Origin: Congeria kusceri
Taxonomy: Eukaryota; Mollusca; Bivalvia; Myida; Dreissenidae
DNA length: 64,000 bases
Reading direction: 5' to 3'
NCBI GenBank assembly: GCA_027627225.1
Contig: CM051029.1
Span: 3,396,404-3,460,403 of the forward strand
Part shown: one piece after another, positions 43,601 to 58,600 of the stretch
Position numbering within the stretch: position 1 is the stretch's first letter
How the letters are laid out: each line of letters starts with the position of its first letter
The notes under the pieces: generated by a model
What the model saw: only the letters and a program-made list of their open reading frames with translations
Told to the model about the DNA's origin: nothing
Databases searched by the model: none
Program-made: the position numbers and the translations under genes

Positions 43601-46600
43601 CAAATTGTTGGACTACCATGCGATTCACTGATTATATCATTCTTTGTGGAATTTATATTGCGACAGAGACCAATGTGTTTTTTAATACATATTTATAGGT
43701 TTGTTTTAATATATAGATTAAAAAAAACAAAAAACAAAAAACAATTAAGCGAATTAATATCTTTTACAAGACGCGGAACGTGGCATGGCTAATAATAGAC
43801 GCTTGAAACGCATACGTAAATAACGGTATTTGATCTTTGGTCTGCTAAGAATAGAATGGAACAGAACAGCTTATTATATTTTCAAGTGCGTGCACACCGT
43901 CTTCATCACATAATATAATACAACAAACATAACATAGCGTAGTGCTGGAGAAATATACATACTTTCCAATCGTATACATGCTCGAAAAAAAAGTAATTAA
44001 AGGATGAACATCGTTTTAATAATTAACGCAATTTGGTACATTTTTAACTTTTAAAGCTGATAAGGCTCCGAAGATTAAAGGCATCTGTTTTATTAGTTGA
44101 GGTCAAGAGCGGTGTAAATGTAAAGACAGAAGGCTCTACATAGAAAACTATTAAATATATAAATATATTCCGGATAATAGTATAGCAATTGCAAATAATG
44201 ACAAAATGATATACGTCAACAGTTTAGTTACAAAGTCTACATTATCCGTTTCTTGGAATTCAGTTATATCCGAGTTGAAGTCCCTTTATCAAATATGAGT
44301 CTACACATAAAAAAATGAACAATGAGATTTGGTTAAACTTAGAAATAAAGGTTCGTCATTATGTGATGATTTTCCATTTACAGACACAACGTTGAGCTAT
44401 TTTCTATTTTCTCTAAAAAAGCGTCTATAATTCGCAAATGCACGAACAGTTAGCAGCTTTCTAATGTCTGATGCCCGATTAAACTGTCCGACAGCAAAAG
44501 AAAGCGAAGTACGGAAGTAAGGTTTGAAAAAAAAATAGCTTTAGCTTACTCATTAATATACTTTTCGTCGTTAGTACTTTGTGTAACTGCACATGCGAGT
44601 AAATGTCTATAACATGATTATGTCGGATCGGAATCGGTTTGTGTATAAAACTTACGTAACATTCGTTTCTTGTACACTTAGTCGCACCATTTAAATCTCT
44701 GTTGCTCCATTAGCATTGATTTTTAAAACATTTGAATGAATTTTGTGCTATAAGCAGACTGTTAACTTCTAGATCGAGTAGAAGTCCGGAATAAATAAAT
44801 TCATACATAATAGTATAAACATTAAAATCATATTATATTTATGTTATTAATTAGAAATCTTGTTAATTTATATTCATGATATTTGCCTTGTTATTGGGCT
44901 GAAGACTGCTGCATTAGTCTGAAGTCGTAGGATGTCTAAAGTCCAACAACAAGTCAAATATGAATTCAACATATTAATGAGAATTTTATTATTTGACTTT
45001 ATAATAGTATTCATCATATTTCAGTTTAAACAGCATCAAAAACAATTATTTCGATTTATATTAACTTTTGTTCGTCAGCTTTCAGTTTCAAAATTCCATG
45101 CAAGCTCTAGCCTATGGTCAATACATTTTCTGAAAGTGGAAAACGACAACAATATGTCAAATAAAATAAATAACAATGAAACGTATCAATCCCTGAGTCA
45201 AACTTTCACTTTCAGTTTAAAACCCGCGCTCCTTAGTTTTTAGCTGAATCCTTTCTTTTCATTGTGAAGATGGTCTCGATGAGTTGACAGAGCAAACGCT
45301 CCGCTAACTCGTCGATTATATTTCCTTTCTTGTGTGCATCTAATCCAAATATTAAAGAATAATTTAATTAATAAATATATAAATATTTTTTCAGAATAGA
45401 TCTAATTTTATGAAATTCATAAACATAAGGGCCTTCTATTGATAGAGGTATGACCACAGGAATTGGGCGCGGGGCCAAGTCACTATCCCCCTATCCCCCC
45501 ACCACTACTACACCCCCCCCCTTGTGAAAAAAAATGTAATAAATTGTGAGTTGTGAGATTTACTGGCAAGTTTCACTTTGTATTAGGCAAGCCCACTAAC
45601 GAGATTCTCGTCTAATATTACTTACCAAGCCTCAAAACAAAAGCATGCCGTTGTTTAAAAATCTTATGGAGTTTGCATGGGCAACACGAGGCTATAGTTC
45701 GGGAACCCTGCGACAGCCGCTGGTCTGCCGCACGTCTGGAGAAACTTATGAAATAATGCGATTGATGTCCATCTAACGTATATTGATTTACTTTTGTTGA
45801 AACAACAAAACACCAATTACACATATAATGACATAATCGACGCAAGTGTTTCGCAAACTGTGTCATTTAAAGTCTTTTGCACCGATACTTTTTGTGCGCA
45901 GCATGACAATATGACACGTGACATACGAAACACCGTGCGTGCTTCCGCCATGTTACTACGACGCTACAAACGTTGGACGTCAGAATGTTGACGCACGATG
46001 AGGGGCTGACGCACTGCCGCCCAATAAACTACCGTAGTTGCCTGCTTTCCGACCGACGAGTCAAACCTCTCTGTCCGCATCGTGTGTTTCCGTATCCGAT
46101 AAATAGTGTGCTTTTCCATTCCTACATCTGCCTCATACGTTAAAACCGTATGGGTAAACAAAACGAGCAGCGTGCATTTTTTCCTCTCTCAGACGCACAC
46201 GATGAAATACCCAATTATATATTAACTATTTTGATTAAAAGATACTTATATGGGTATGACCAACACAATTATTGTGTGTTTTAAAAGAAAGAAGGTGAAT
46301 GACATTACAGTACAGTGTTCCCATTTTTAATATTCTACTTCTTGAAACAGCATTTAAAACTGAAAAAAAAAAAAAATGAAACTATAAAATTACAAGTGCT
46401 AATAACGCTGGAATACCTAAAAACGTGTCACCGAGGATAAAGGCATGGAATAGTGCATGCGTTTACTGAAGCGTAGACGAAACAGGTAGAAGGCTTATGC
46501 AATGTACTGACACAAAGATGGCAGTTTATGACTAATAAAAATGCACGAATGCCGTAATGACACGAAATGCATTCGGCTTTAAGTAAGCAAGCTCATCATG

Positions 46601-49600
46601 CGATATGGATATATGTTTGTTTTGTCAAAGATTTAAATCAGAAATAAAAGACTTTTTGGTTACAAATTATTATATATTATTATATAATATATAAGCTTCG
46701 GGGTCAGCAAGTGCCCGCAATGGAATGTCGGATATATGCCATCTCGTCAAATTTTAGTCAGACGGACATATCCCCTCCAGTGCGTATGCCCACCCGGACA
46801 TATGCCGCTAATTTAACAACGCGGACTTTGTCCGTCCAAAATGGAATGTTGGACATATCCCCGCACGAAAATATGTCCTCCCTCTGTGCCCCCGTTAAAT
46901 CCTGGCATACCTCAGCTAGAAACAACGTTTTTGCATTTCATAATGCATACTTAATGCATTAAGAGAGTCATTAATAACATATGCTTTAACATGCAATTTA
47001 TTTTAATTTCTCTGGTAATGGTATTATGTTTTAGTCTGAAATATGTGTATATAATATAAATTTAATAACAAACAGCATTAGCTCATCGAGTTAAGAAATA
47101 TTACTAAATTGTTTTGCTGAATGAAATAATATGTAATTAGTTCAGTTGATTATTATATAATTATATAAATTAGAAATGCATATTAGATACTTTTTATATT
47201 TTATATCGTCATGAAATAAAGATTCTTGTATCTTCGAACTTGTATGTTTCGTACACATGGTTCAATGCTCAAGCGTTCCATTGGTTCACATGTACCAGAA
47301 ATATTGGTTATTGTAATTTATCAGTAGTTTACAGTACTGGTTCTTGTACAGACAATGCCCGATAAGCAGGCGATTACTGTATTACTAGGTCGGCGCTTTT
47401 CCGGACGCATGCCGTCTACATGGTATTGGTGTCGATCGCTGTTGAAATAGTGAATGTTTTTAAACTTGAATTATTAATTACCAATCCAAGACAATGCCTT
47501 TCGTCTACGGTGCTCGGTCGATGTGATTCCGATCGTTTTGTCTTCTGAATTCAACGTTAAAAGATGCGATTTATATGAATCGCAATTGTACGGAAATACG
47601 TGTGAAAAGTAAACGACCATACTAATTGCCGACTGGTCAATAGTATCACACTTATTTGACGGGCAGCAACCCTCCGTTGTTTCTTATAATACAGCTGTGA
47701 ACGTGGATGTTACGACAGTGCTGCAAACATTTTTAAAGGGCCAACTGCATTAGGTGAATTCATTATTTATAGACATTAAAACGTGTAATTTCCTTGAAAC
47801 AAATGCCCCAAAGATTATTATATTCATTTTCACCGCAACACTATTTATTTGAGCAAGAAACAACGTCTTTGAATTTTGTGATGCATTTTTAATGCATTCG
47901 ATTAAGCCATTCCAGTGCGCACATGAACTTCAATAAGCGACCTATATAGCAGTCAATTGTTATTGCTTCCGGCAACGTCATAGGTTGACAGTCATACAGA
48001 CTCACGCGTGTGCACGTGGAGGTTACACGTTCAATGAATAGTAACTTTAAGCGTTGTATAGGTTGCTGTGGTAACAAATAAACAACGTGATAAGTATGTG
48101 TAAGCGAATTTCGAATGCCCTTACCTGTTTTCCATTACAAATGTAATTAATGGATTTCCCTGCAATTGTGTCTACTATGATGTGTACTCGGATCTATCTG
48201 TGAACATGTGGTAATTGTGTAAGAACAAACCCAAGAATAATGCTTACAGCAGTTTCATTTCTTGCCTAATTTTTCTTGGCTGTAACAAAAAAGTAAACAT
48301 GCGCGACGATTTATCAATTCGGGTTGTGACCTTCGCTGTGACTGTCAACTCCAGCCCCACCCCACATCCGCCATCCAGGTCACGTAAAATCTTTGTTTAT
48401 AGACCTTTCTTTCATTCGTGCAAACCACTTTATAAACCTTTCGTACACATTTGTTAGCAGAAAAAAATAATCTAAACTATCTACGTAGTATGCATTAGTA
48501 CAAAAGAACAAATGCCAATATGTCGGGCGGTCTTCTTATTGTCGGACGGCGGCGGGTTACCAACTTTCCAATCACCAGATCCATTGATCAATACACTTAA
48601 GTTGCAGTCATTTACAATCATTTGCTGCGACCGTCCTATGCAAATATCTTGAGCTCACCTAAACTGTTCGGAGAACGTTTTAGCTGGTCTGTGTTCAGAC
48701 GGCGATCAATAACCGTCTGGTCGCATACAATATGCAAGATGTCGACAATAAATTTGTGAATTGTTTGTCGGCTAATAGTTGAAGACCGACTTACCTAGTT
48801 TTCAAAACATCTTTAATGAAGGGGGAAGGGGGACCGCTAATATTTTTATTGTCTATAGTTTACATGTGTCAAAATGATTTAGTTTCTCCCCTAATGCTGT
48901 CTCAACACATTTTTGTTTTTCCAATGACTTTATTTATTCAATTGATAACGTTCATTGACAATTCTTCAAATGTGTTGTACTATAATCCCTTAAATACGAT
49001 TCGCATTTTAACATGCTATTACCAAACACTGACGCGTTGAAGAAGGCGAATAAGCAGGAACTATGTGAGAACATGTGAGAAGTGTGCGAATAAGGGAAGG
49101 ACGTTGTGTGAACAAGTTAGGATAGTGTGTGAACAAGTGAGGAAAGTATGTGATTAAGGCACAGAGTGAAAACCCGAAGGGAAAGTGTGAACAAGGGGAA
49201 CAGAGTGCGCAATGTAAGACAGTCGATTATTCATGTTCGTTGCTGTTCAATAGTTCCGGTTAGGTACATAACTTGAGAAAGACATTGAAAATGTTATTTC
49301 TTCTTTGTGTGCTTTGGTTTTAGTCAGAAGACTATTGTGAACGTTGGTTGATAACAGTTTGATAAAATTTAAACCAGTCGTCGATAATAATACCGCGAAT
49401 GAATCAGCCACACTATTTATTTCATTTAGTGTTATAAAATATATATAATGATGTATAATTAATGCGACATAATCATAATACATAATTTTTGTCATCACAT
49501 TTGAAGAACTTTAAGGTGTACACTGACAGCGACGCTATAAATTGTACATGTCAATCAGCTGATCATAAAATAAAATTAAAAGCAAAACAATTGTATTTAA

Positions 49601-51986
49601 TTCAGATTTAATTGTCTATAGTCCATGCATATATACATACACTGCATGAAACGAAAGAAACAATACATTCTCTTCATCATACAATTTTAGCATGAAAACC
49701 AATACTAAATTTTCTGTAGTTTTATTCGATTTTACAAACATTTGCTTTTGGACTTATATGGAACTATTTTTGAATTCAAACACAGATCTCTTTCGCCAGC
49801 ATAATTTCTGAAACAAGAATTAACATATGATACATGCATATTTAGTTCTATTTGAGTAAAAGTTACCTTGACCCAACTGGCCAAAATTACAAGCTAGGTT
49901 AACATGTAAGCTAACTACACACACAATTTAAGTGCAGTTTCAATATTCAACAACACATTATTGTGTGGAAACTTTTTTACTAATGTTAGTAAGGAACATT
50001 GACGATGACACAACTGGCCTCAAATGCAATCTCAAGTTGAGTAATAAATACACAAATAATTCCAACACAATGCCTCTATCCTACCTCAAGATATTGAGTG
50101 GGAACAGTTTTTCTGTTTTCATTTAGTGACCTGGACCTTCAACTGACTTGCCCCAAATTTCCCAAGCTAAGTCGCCATGAAGTCTTGCAGTTTCATCAAG
50201 ATTTGTCCATACAAACCTAAGTTAATGACCGGATCCCCCCCCCCACCTACCAACCATCACTAATCTAAGAGCCAGGATTTGCAATTTTCTTTAAAACCAG
50301 GTAAAATATCGTTTTGTGTTTCTCAAAACTTTTATAACTATCAAGTTGGTTATTTCACAACGGGGCCAAATTCTACATGTGTAGATAAACATTGCTTGTT
50401 TAATTTCATAAGGGCAATCCTGCCATATTTTACCCGTATGTTAACTTATGTTATTCACCGGAAACCACTTGTTTGACAACGCCTGCCCGCCCGCCATACC
50501 TCAATCTAATAACCAGGATTCGTTGAAAACCTGGTTAAAAATACTGTCATTTATACATGGTACACACAATTATTTACAAAATACCATCATTTATAAATGC
50601 ACAATATTACTAATACTACGGCCTTATCAGCATACAAACCAGCAATTTTATTAGTGACTGAAACTTTAGATCTGGTTTATGCATCATGTGACATGCTGTT
50701 AATATATTTTACAATTGCTGAATGACAGTTCATAGCCATGTTACAAGAGGAACTGTAAAATGACAAATCAGAAAAGAATTGTACCTAAACAAACACACAA
50801 ATGAACAAGTTTTTACAACATAAATTATGTCACAACATTGTTTTGACAACATGGCAACCAATGCAAAAAATCCTTACCAGCCAAAACTACTATAGTTATA
50901 ACAAAATAAATGAATAGCACTATTTCATGATATGACAAAAACAATGCTTTGACAGTATTGCAAGAAATGCAGCATCCCGTTAAAGTTGGAATATCAATAA
51001 CCAAACTATAATATAGTGGCAACAAAATAAGGAACTGGGAATGTGCAATTTTAAAATAAACTGTTCTTATGTACTCTGTCTACCAATTCTAAACTTTGTC
51101 AAAACATTTTGATGGATAGCACAAACCAACATCAGTTTTTCTGCGCATGCGCTTAACACGGTTTACGTAGAAATTAATTTACTGGGGGCTTATTTTATTT
51201 CTTAAATGCATTATTATATCCGTTTGCATCAGTGTAGTTACTAGACATATGAACATCTTCAAACGAAGGATGCTACTTTACAACAGTGATGTAATTACAA
51301 AATTGCATGTCAGATTTTATTGATATTCCAACTTTAATACAAGTGAAAACATAATATTACATAACAGTCTTTATTCGGCATTAATAGCCCATTGCATACT
51401 TATAGCCTGAATAGATGTACAACATTGGCGTGTGTAAGTATAGAAACATGGTGCAATCTGAGAAGGGTTAACAAATGACAGTGCAAACAACAATTGCATG
51501 AAAACAGTGAAAAAAAATATACAATTCTATTTAAAGAGCCTGTTTATACAAACTCCAAATGTTCTTTTTTCCTTTTCTGTGATTCATTACGATGTCTAAT
51601 AATTATCTGAGATTGTAATTGAAATTTTTTCAGACTTGCCAAATACAACATCTTTCAAAATGTGTGAAGTACTAATATTTTCATAATAACTTGCATGTAT
51701 TAATACTTCTAACAGTTTTGTTTTTAAAAAGTCAAATTTTCATCACAAAATTAATAGTAAATGTATTATACTTGTTTTTTTTTATAACAATGACTACCAC
51801 TGTTCAATTTTCATTCCAGACCAAATTTTTATGCAGAAACATTTATAGATCTTGTGACAGTAGTGACTAATACAACCCGATGCCGCATGTCGAAATACGT
51901 AGAAAGTTGTAATAATTAGGTTATACAAATTCTAACTAATTGTACGAAGAGCTTCACCTGTTGGATGCTGACTAAACTCTAAATTA
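43601..51986. other. Long region with no supported gene (unit 2)
   Basis: Copy of 7263-15650 with scattered substitutions and small indels. It includes the hairpin copy at 45276-45315 and the degenerate 21-bp-type repeat at 49056-49213. No coding evidence in either copy: the differences include changes that break or alter the small open frames. Confidence 0.5.
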
Positions 51987-53603
51987 ACACAAGAGGGCCA
52001 TAGACCCTAGGTTGCTCACCTGAGACTTCGGGGAACTGAACTGTTCTGAGCAACTTTTGTGATGTTTCAGAAACCAATTTCGATCTTGGCTGAGATATCA
52101 TTAGAACAAATGTTCTGAGCAAGTTTCATGAAGATTGGACAAAAATGCGAATTCGAGAGTGTTCACAATGTTTCACTTTAGCCATATAAGGAAACTTGCA
52201 CCCCCTGGTGGACATGTTTTCAACTGACCGCAACCATTTTCATACTCGGAATAGATATTATTAAAACAAGTTACCCCCAGGGTGGGGCCAGTTTGACCCC
52301 AGAGGAATGATTTGAACAAACTTGGTAGAGGACCACCATACGATGTTACATGCCAAATTTCAAATGTATGGGTTGTGCGTTTCAGAGATTTTTCAAGTTT
52401 AAGTATATACATATAAGGGAAACAAGTAACCCCCAGGGCGGGGCCAGTTTTGACCCCAGTGGCATGATTTGAACAAACTTGAAAGAGACCCACAATATGC
52501 TGTTACATGCCAAATACCAATCCTCTGGGCCTTGCGGTTTCAGAGAAGATTTTTGAAGTTTTCACTATACACGTATAACAGAAATAAGATAGCCCCAGGG
52601 TGGGGCAAATTTTAACTCCAGGGGTATGATTTGAACAAACTTGGTAGAGGACCACCATATGATGTTACATGCCAAATATTACACCTCTAGGCTTTGTCCT
52701 TTTAGAGAAGATTTGTGAAGTTTTGACTATATACATATATGTGAAATAAGATAGCCCCAGGGCGGGGCAAATTTTATGATTTGAACAAACTTGGTAGAGG
52801 ACCACCAACCATGTTTGACACCAAGTATTAAAAACTGACCCTTGTGGTTTCAGAGATTTTTAAAGTTGTTTACTATATAAGTCTATATAAATCTTGTGAC
52901 CCCTAGGCGAGGCCAGTTTTGACCCCAGAGGCATGATTTGAACAAACTTGGTAGAGAACCACAATACAATGTTACATGCCAAAAACCAAACCTCTTGGCC
53001 TTGCGGTTTCAGAGAAGATTTTTTAAAGTTTTCACTATATACATATAAAGAAATCAGGTCACCCCCAGGGCGGGGCCAATTTTGACCCCAGGAGCATTAT
53101 TTGAAAACACTTTGTAGAGGACCACTATATGATATTACACACCAAATAATAAACCCCTGGCCCTTGCGGTTTCATAGAAGAAGATTTTTAAAGTCATTTA
53201 CTATAGAAGTCTATATAAATCATGTGACCCCTGGGACATGGCCAGTGACCCCAGGTGCATGATTTGAACAAACTTAGTAGAGGACCACTAGACAATGTTA
53301 CACACCAAATATTAAACTCCTGACCGTTTTGGTTTCAAAGAAGATTTTTTTAAGTTTTCATTTTTTAAATCTTTTTAAGCTCTGGTGACCTACATATGGA
53401 ATGGACTATAGCGATTTGAACAACGTGGAAAGAGGGTCACCCAAGGAATATTCCTGTGAAGTTCATTCATTAAAATCTGTCAACGGGTTAAGGAGGAGAA
53501 GTCGTTTGAAGAAAAAGCTAACGCACGGACGCACTGATGTACGGCGGATAAAACGGTATCCTAAAAGCTCCCCATGAGCACTATGTGCTCAGGTGAGCTA
53601 AAA
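51987..53603. mobile_element. Dispersed repeat bounded by GCTCACCTGA/TCAGGTGAGC (unit 2)
   Basis: Copy of 15651-17267, same ends and internal ~165-bp units, located directly 3' of the copy 2 stop codon. Confidence 0.7.
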
Positions 53604-53630
53604 AATCGGACAGGAGGTATGGACAGACAT

Positions 53631-55603
53631 TCATTTCCTTCTATTCAATGTTGTTCTAACAAATCCTTTTACCATTGTCCACGTTCTGTTCTTTAAACAT
53701 TGATTCTTCTTTATTACTTGTTCACATTCAGACTTGGAGGGCAATGTTCCCAAATTTAAACATTTACGTAATTCATTTTTCACACAATTTTTCTCCTCCT
53801 CTCTCCACGGGGTTCTTAGCCCTTTCTTTGGGAAGTTTTTGCCTAAAATTAACATCAATAAAATTAACATCAATATATATTTAAATTATACTAACGAAAC
53901 ATCGTTTAAAACATGCATCACCATTCAATCGAACTGAATGGGAAATAAATATATAGACAAGGCGTTCTTAGTATTTTAAATGTACTTTCAGTGGCAACAG
54001 CTGACTTTTTCATACCTTTTTAATTACCCAATCAACAGCTGTCAAACAGCACATTTGAATTTTCTTGTGCTTGTAAGATTGCCTTTTTTTTTAAATATCC
54101 AGTTATTGAGTGGAAAGTTGTTTTTTTTTTAATTACCAGTGATTAACAGTGATGTTGACCCATCACACAATCTCTATCCCTTTGCTATCTAACTTTACTG
54201 TATCCTTCAATAATTTCGTTTTTAAGTTATTGAGCTAACCTTGTTTGTTTCAGTACTTGTTACCTTGATCTTTGAACAATAACCTCATACTATGCAATAC
54301 ATATTAAATTGGTTTAGGGTAACTATGTATGAATACTCATTGTCGAGTTAGATAATGGAAAAAAAAATTGACTCTGTCACTCAAGTTTATGAAATTTGAA
54401 ATTTTCAAGTGTCAAAGGTCATAAAGACACATTTCAAATTGAAGTAACCAAACCTTTAGGTTAATTTTAAAATTAAGACTAAAAGTTTTAGGTTTGAATG
54501 CAATCACTCGAGTCATTCCTGAGAAACACCCTTTAACCTGATTGGACGCCAATACTTGGTCGAGTGGAATAGAAAAGACAAATTACATAATTAAACAATA
54601 ATATCAGCTGAACAAATTTATTCTCCCTGGATTTTATGCCATATTCAACAGTATTTCAGTCACATAACAGAGGTCAGTTAACCTACTAACACTTTTCCTA
54701 GGAAAGTGCAACTGCAAAGGGCGGGATAAAGGTTAATTCAAATACAATATAACTTTACAGATATGTTTATGAAGAATTTCCAAACAAAACAATGGAAAAC
54801 TGTAATGAGGACAAATAGAAAATCAAATCAGGATAAATATTCCTTACATAGTTTCTTACGGGGTGGACACCATTCTGCATCGCTATCGCTACCACTATCA
54901 CCATCCTCATTTTCTTCATTTTGCATGGAGACCCATTCTGTATTGAAAACAAGTATTTATTAAGCAACCATAGGGAAATACAAAATTGGTTAATGGTGGT
55001 ATAATTGTATCAAGAGCTGTCGCAGGACAGTGGGTTTGCCAGCATTACACAATACATATGAACTCTATAAGGTAACATAATGACCCCAAAGATAGGTGTG
55101 GAGTTTCAGTTGAATATGTTGATAGGTCAGTAATCAATTAAATGCTAATTAAATAATGTGTTCATGTACTGTTACCCAAATTGTATCAATCGTTCTATTC
55201 TATTGTGAAACTGAATACATTGTGTCAAGTTTCAATAGCTATAGTGGTTACAGACAGAATTTTTTTTAGTAGGGTTTCTGCTTGTTGTCAAAATTCTCTA
55301 GAAAAATAATAAAGGGGTTTACATACTTTGTTTCCTTGACGTAATGAAATCGTTTGAAGATTCGCCTTTGTCGACAGAGGTATTCGTCAGATCTAAAATT
55401 TGTTAATTCAAACATTATTGTGATGTACCAGGCCATACACATACATAAAACTAATGAAGTGCAACAACATATTAACTTTACTAGGAAAAAACCTTCGGTT
55501 CAGCTGTATTATTTTTATCAATAAAGGTATGGATTTTAATTACCCTCCAGATGCACACTTATTTCCTCGTCTAAAGATTCATCACCAGAACTGTCTTCTA
55601 GTT
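53631..55603 (-). CDS. Exons 18-21: acidic linker and SANT/Myb-like C-terminus (copy 2)
   Basis: Exons 55544-55603, 55327-55392, 54860-54937 and 53631-53842. The last exon encodes the same protein as copy 1; the one difference noticed there (CCT/CCC in LPS) is synonymous. Exon 19 differs at two residues (Lys->Asn twice). Confidence 0.75.
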
Positions 55604-58600
55604 CTGTAAACAGATAATTGGCATGAATGAGTTGCACAAGGACATACTTATACTAGCTTTCCATAAACATAATAGCCATATATTTTATGCATTAATCCAA
55701 TCAAATTTATAGCATGTTCATGCACACTCTCGTATTGCTTTGCAGCCAAACAATGTCAGTATGACCTGCATCAAAGGGTTTAAATTGCAAAAAAAAAGCA
55801 GAAACAAAACACCAAAATAAGCAAACCAATATACTCTGCCATCTTCCATTTAATTTTCATAATTGGCAACAATGTGGTTTAATATTTTAAAAGGATTGTA
55901 ACTGAAATTCTTGTTGATAACAATGTTTAAACCATTTTGTTAAACCTCTTAACAATATCTTACCATCAAAGGTTAGTAAAGAGTGACTTACCAACATCAA
56001 GATCAATATGGTTGAGGTCTTTCCCCTCCAGGTCGGATATTTTTCCTGCATTAAGCAAGTGTAGCACTTTTGTCACTTTTGCTATTTCTATCGTGCTCTG
56101 GGGAAGTCTGTAAAATTCACGGTGTACTCGAATGTCATGTCCCATGAACTTGGCTAAAACATCTTGTTCATTTTCTGTTAAGCCCAACAGCTGACACATC
56201 GTCCCCAACTGTTTTCTTAGGTTAGTTGACGTTATTCTTTCTGGATACTTCAATCCTGCTTCCAATGATACTTCCCGTAAGGTTTTTGATCCCCTGTAAG
56301 GCATATGTGTGTTGGGAGGGGCAAACACATACTTAGACTCGATGGCCAAGTTCTTTCTTAATTTCAACAAAATTTCAATGTGGCTCTTCATTTCCGCAGT
56401 AAAAATTACCGCAACCTTGCGTCCACGTTTTCCTCTGGTTTCTACACGAATGTGGGTCTCGCACAATGTTTGTTCGAAATTGGTAAGCGACTTTTTTACT
56501 TCAGCGTCCACTTTTGGGTTTAAAGAGGCCCTCAAAAAGTCCTCAACTTTAAGTCGTTGGGCTTCTCCTGCCCTTTTTCTGTTAAACAGGATGACCTGTG
56601 CCAACACTGCTTTGCATAGCTTGGTGTACATTTCAGGTTTTTTGGGAGACGTCCTGGCTGCCTCAATTTCAGATTTCAGATATGTAGAAAGGGTGACAAC
56701 ATCTTCCACCAGAGGCAACAGTTTCGGTGTGTTATACTTCACTGAGGCTAATGAGGCTCTTGCTGGAGACACTATGCGCTCCTCCCACTCATCTTCATAC
56801 AACTCAATAATAGAGTTGGCGCGTTCTCTTAATTCTTCATCCTCCATTATGTTAGCTTGATTTCTAACAATTTTAGCACACTTTTTGATGACATGTCCTA
56901 CTTTAATAGCAAATGAAGGTCTTGACCACTGCATGGTCTCGCTATCGAAACCAGCTTCTGATCTTACAGCATTTAAAAGAAGTTTCCATCGTGTTGGAAT
57001 TAAGCAGTCTTTCAAAGTCAACATTCTCTTACTTGTATCCTTCATAGATATCACTATCCTTGCCAATTCACGCATCCTTTGACCGATGTGCTGGTGCATA
57101 TGGTCTTGATCTCCTACTTTTTCATATTTTCTTGATCCAAACTCGAGGATAAGTGGATCAGACCTGACAACAACCGAAATGAGGTCATCCCGCATTTTGC
57201 TAAGAACTTTTCTGTTTAGTTCCTGAGAACAATCAACAGGCAATAGTAATTTAGAATTTGCAATCGGTGAGTCGCTATGAATGCCTGCTGGCCTTACAAC
57301 ACATGTCTTGTGATGCTTCCACATATCACTTGCAACAATTTCGGATTTACAGAACTCACAAGGAAGATACTTTCGCTCAACATTGTTGATGGATGGCCTG
57401 TATTTTGGAATAATAAACCCCTTTCCAGTTTCACGAACTTCTTTGTTGTGGACCCAATTCCCTTTTGCTGCAAGTTCAATCCAAGCTCGCCTTCGTTTCT
57501 GGGATCCTTTCGGCAATGCTAATATTTTGGCAACTTCCAATTCATTTGAATGTTTACTCGCAAGATGTCTTGACATTTTTGTATTCAATACCTGACAGTA
57601 GACACAACTTTGGAGCTTTTGCTTTCTTTTTCCAGACAGAGATCCTGAAGTCTGGACAAATATTTTTTTACTTGGTGAAAATGCTTCACACCCGACAATG
57701 TCCGAGTCATTATCACTGCAATTCACTATGTCATCGGATATTTTGGATAGAGGGCTGATGACCTTTCCACTGATTATGGTGTGGAAGATCCACTCTTTAT
57801 CAACACATTGAGCTGAAACATACACAACGTAATATCAGTGCACAGTTTTGTTTTACATCAGCTGTCAACAGACATCTGACTCCAGTAAGAACAAATGCAA
57901 AGGACAAAACGAACACTTCTGTTATGTTTCGTGATAGTACAAGAGCTTCCCATGTTTCTAATAGTACAAGAGCTTGCCAGCACAAACTGTTTCAGGAGTA
58001 TTGCAGTAATTTTTTATAGAGATAAAAGGTGGATTGTAACGATCATTTATAAATTTTTACACAGTACACATTATTATTTTTTTATAGTTACGTTAGCAAG
58101 CAGTTGTTCAAAGAATGATTAATACCAGGTAACTGTAAGCAATATAGTTTCAAGTGTTCTTAATCTTTAACGACCAAAGGGATAATTCACTCAATACATA
58201 TCTTGAGAAAAATGATTTCGGACACATTGCTATTTCCATGTGTATAGAATATTGGACCGTTAATCATGGATATTTTTCTGATAAAGTGATAAAATTCAAA
58301 TTAAATTTTGACAAAAAAAACTCTTACATTGGAACTATTGAACAGTAAGAAAAATATATACATGATGTATGAAGTTCTCCATCAGCGCAAATGAAGATAG
58401 TGTCTACAGACGCTGTCAACACCTCATGACCACCAATTCTAGTTAAAAGACATCGGAGATCGTCTGAAGATAATAAAATAAAGTTGTTCCACTTCAATAC
58501 CTGTTCATATTTTATCATTCATTTCTCTGAAATAACATAAAACTATATATAACAGGGATGCCCTCAATTTCAATAATCATTCTGTTGTAACGTGTCCCTT

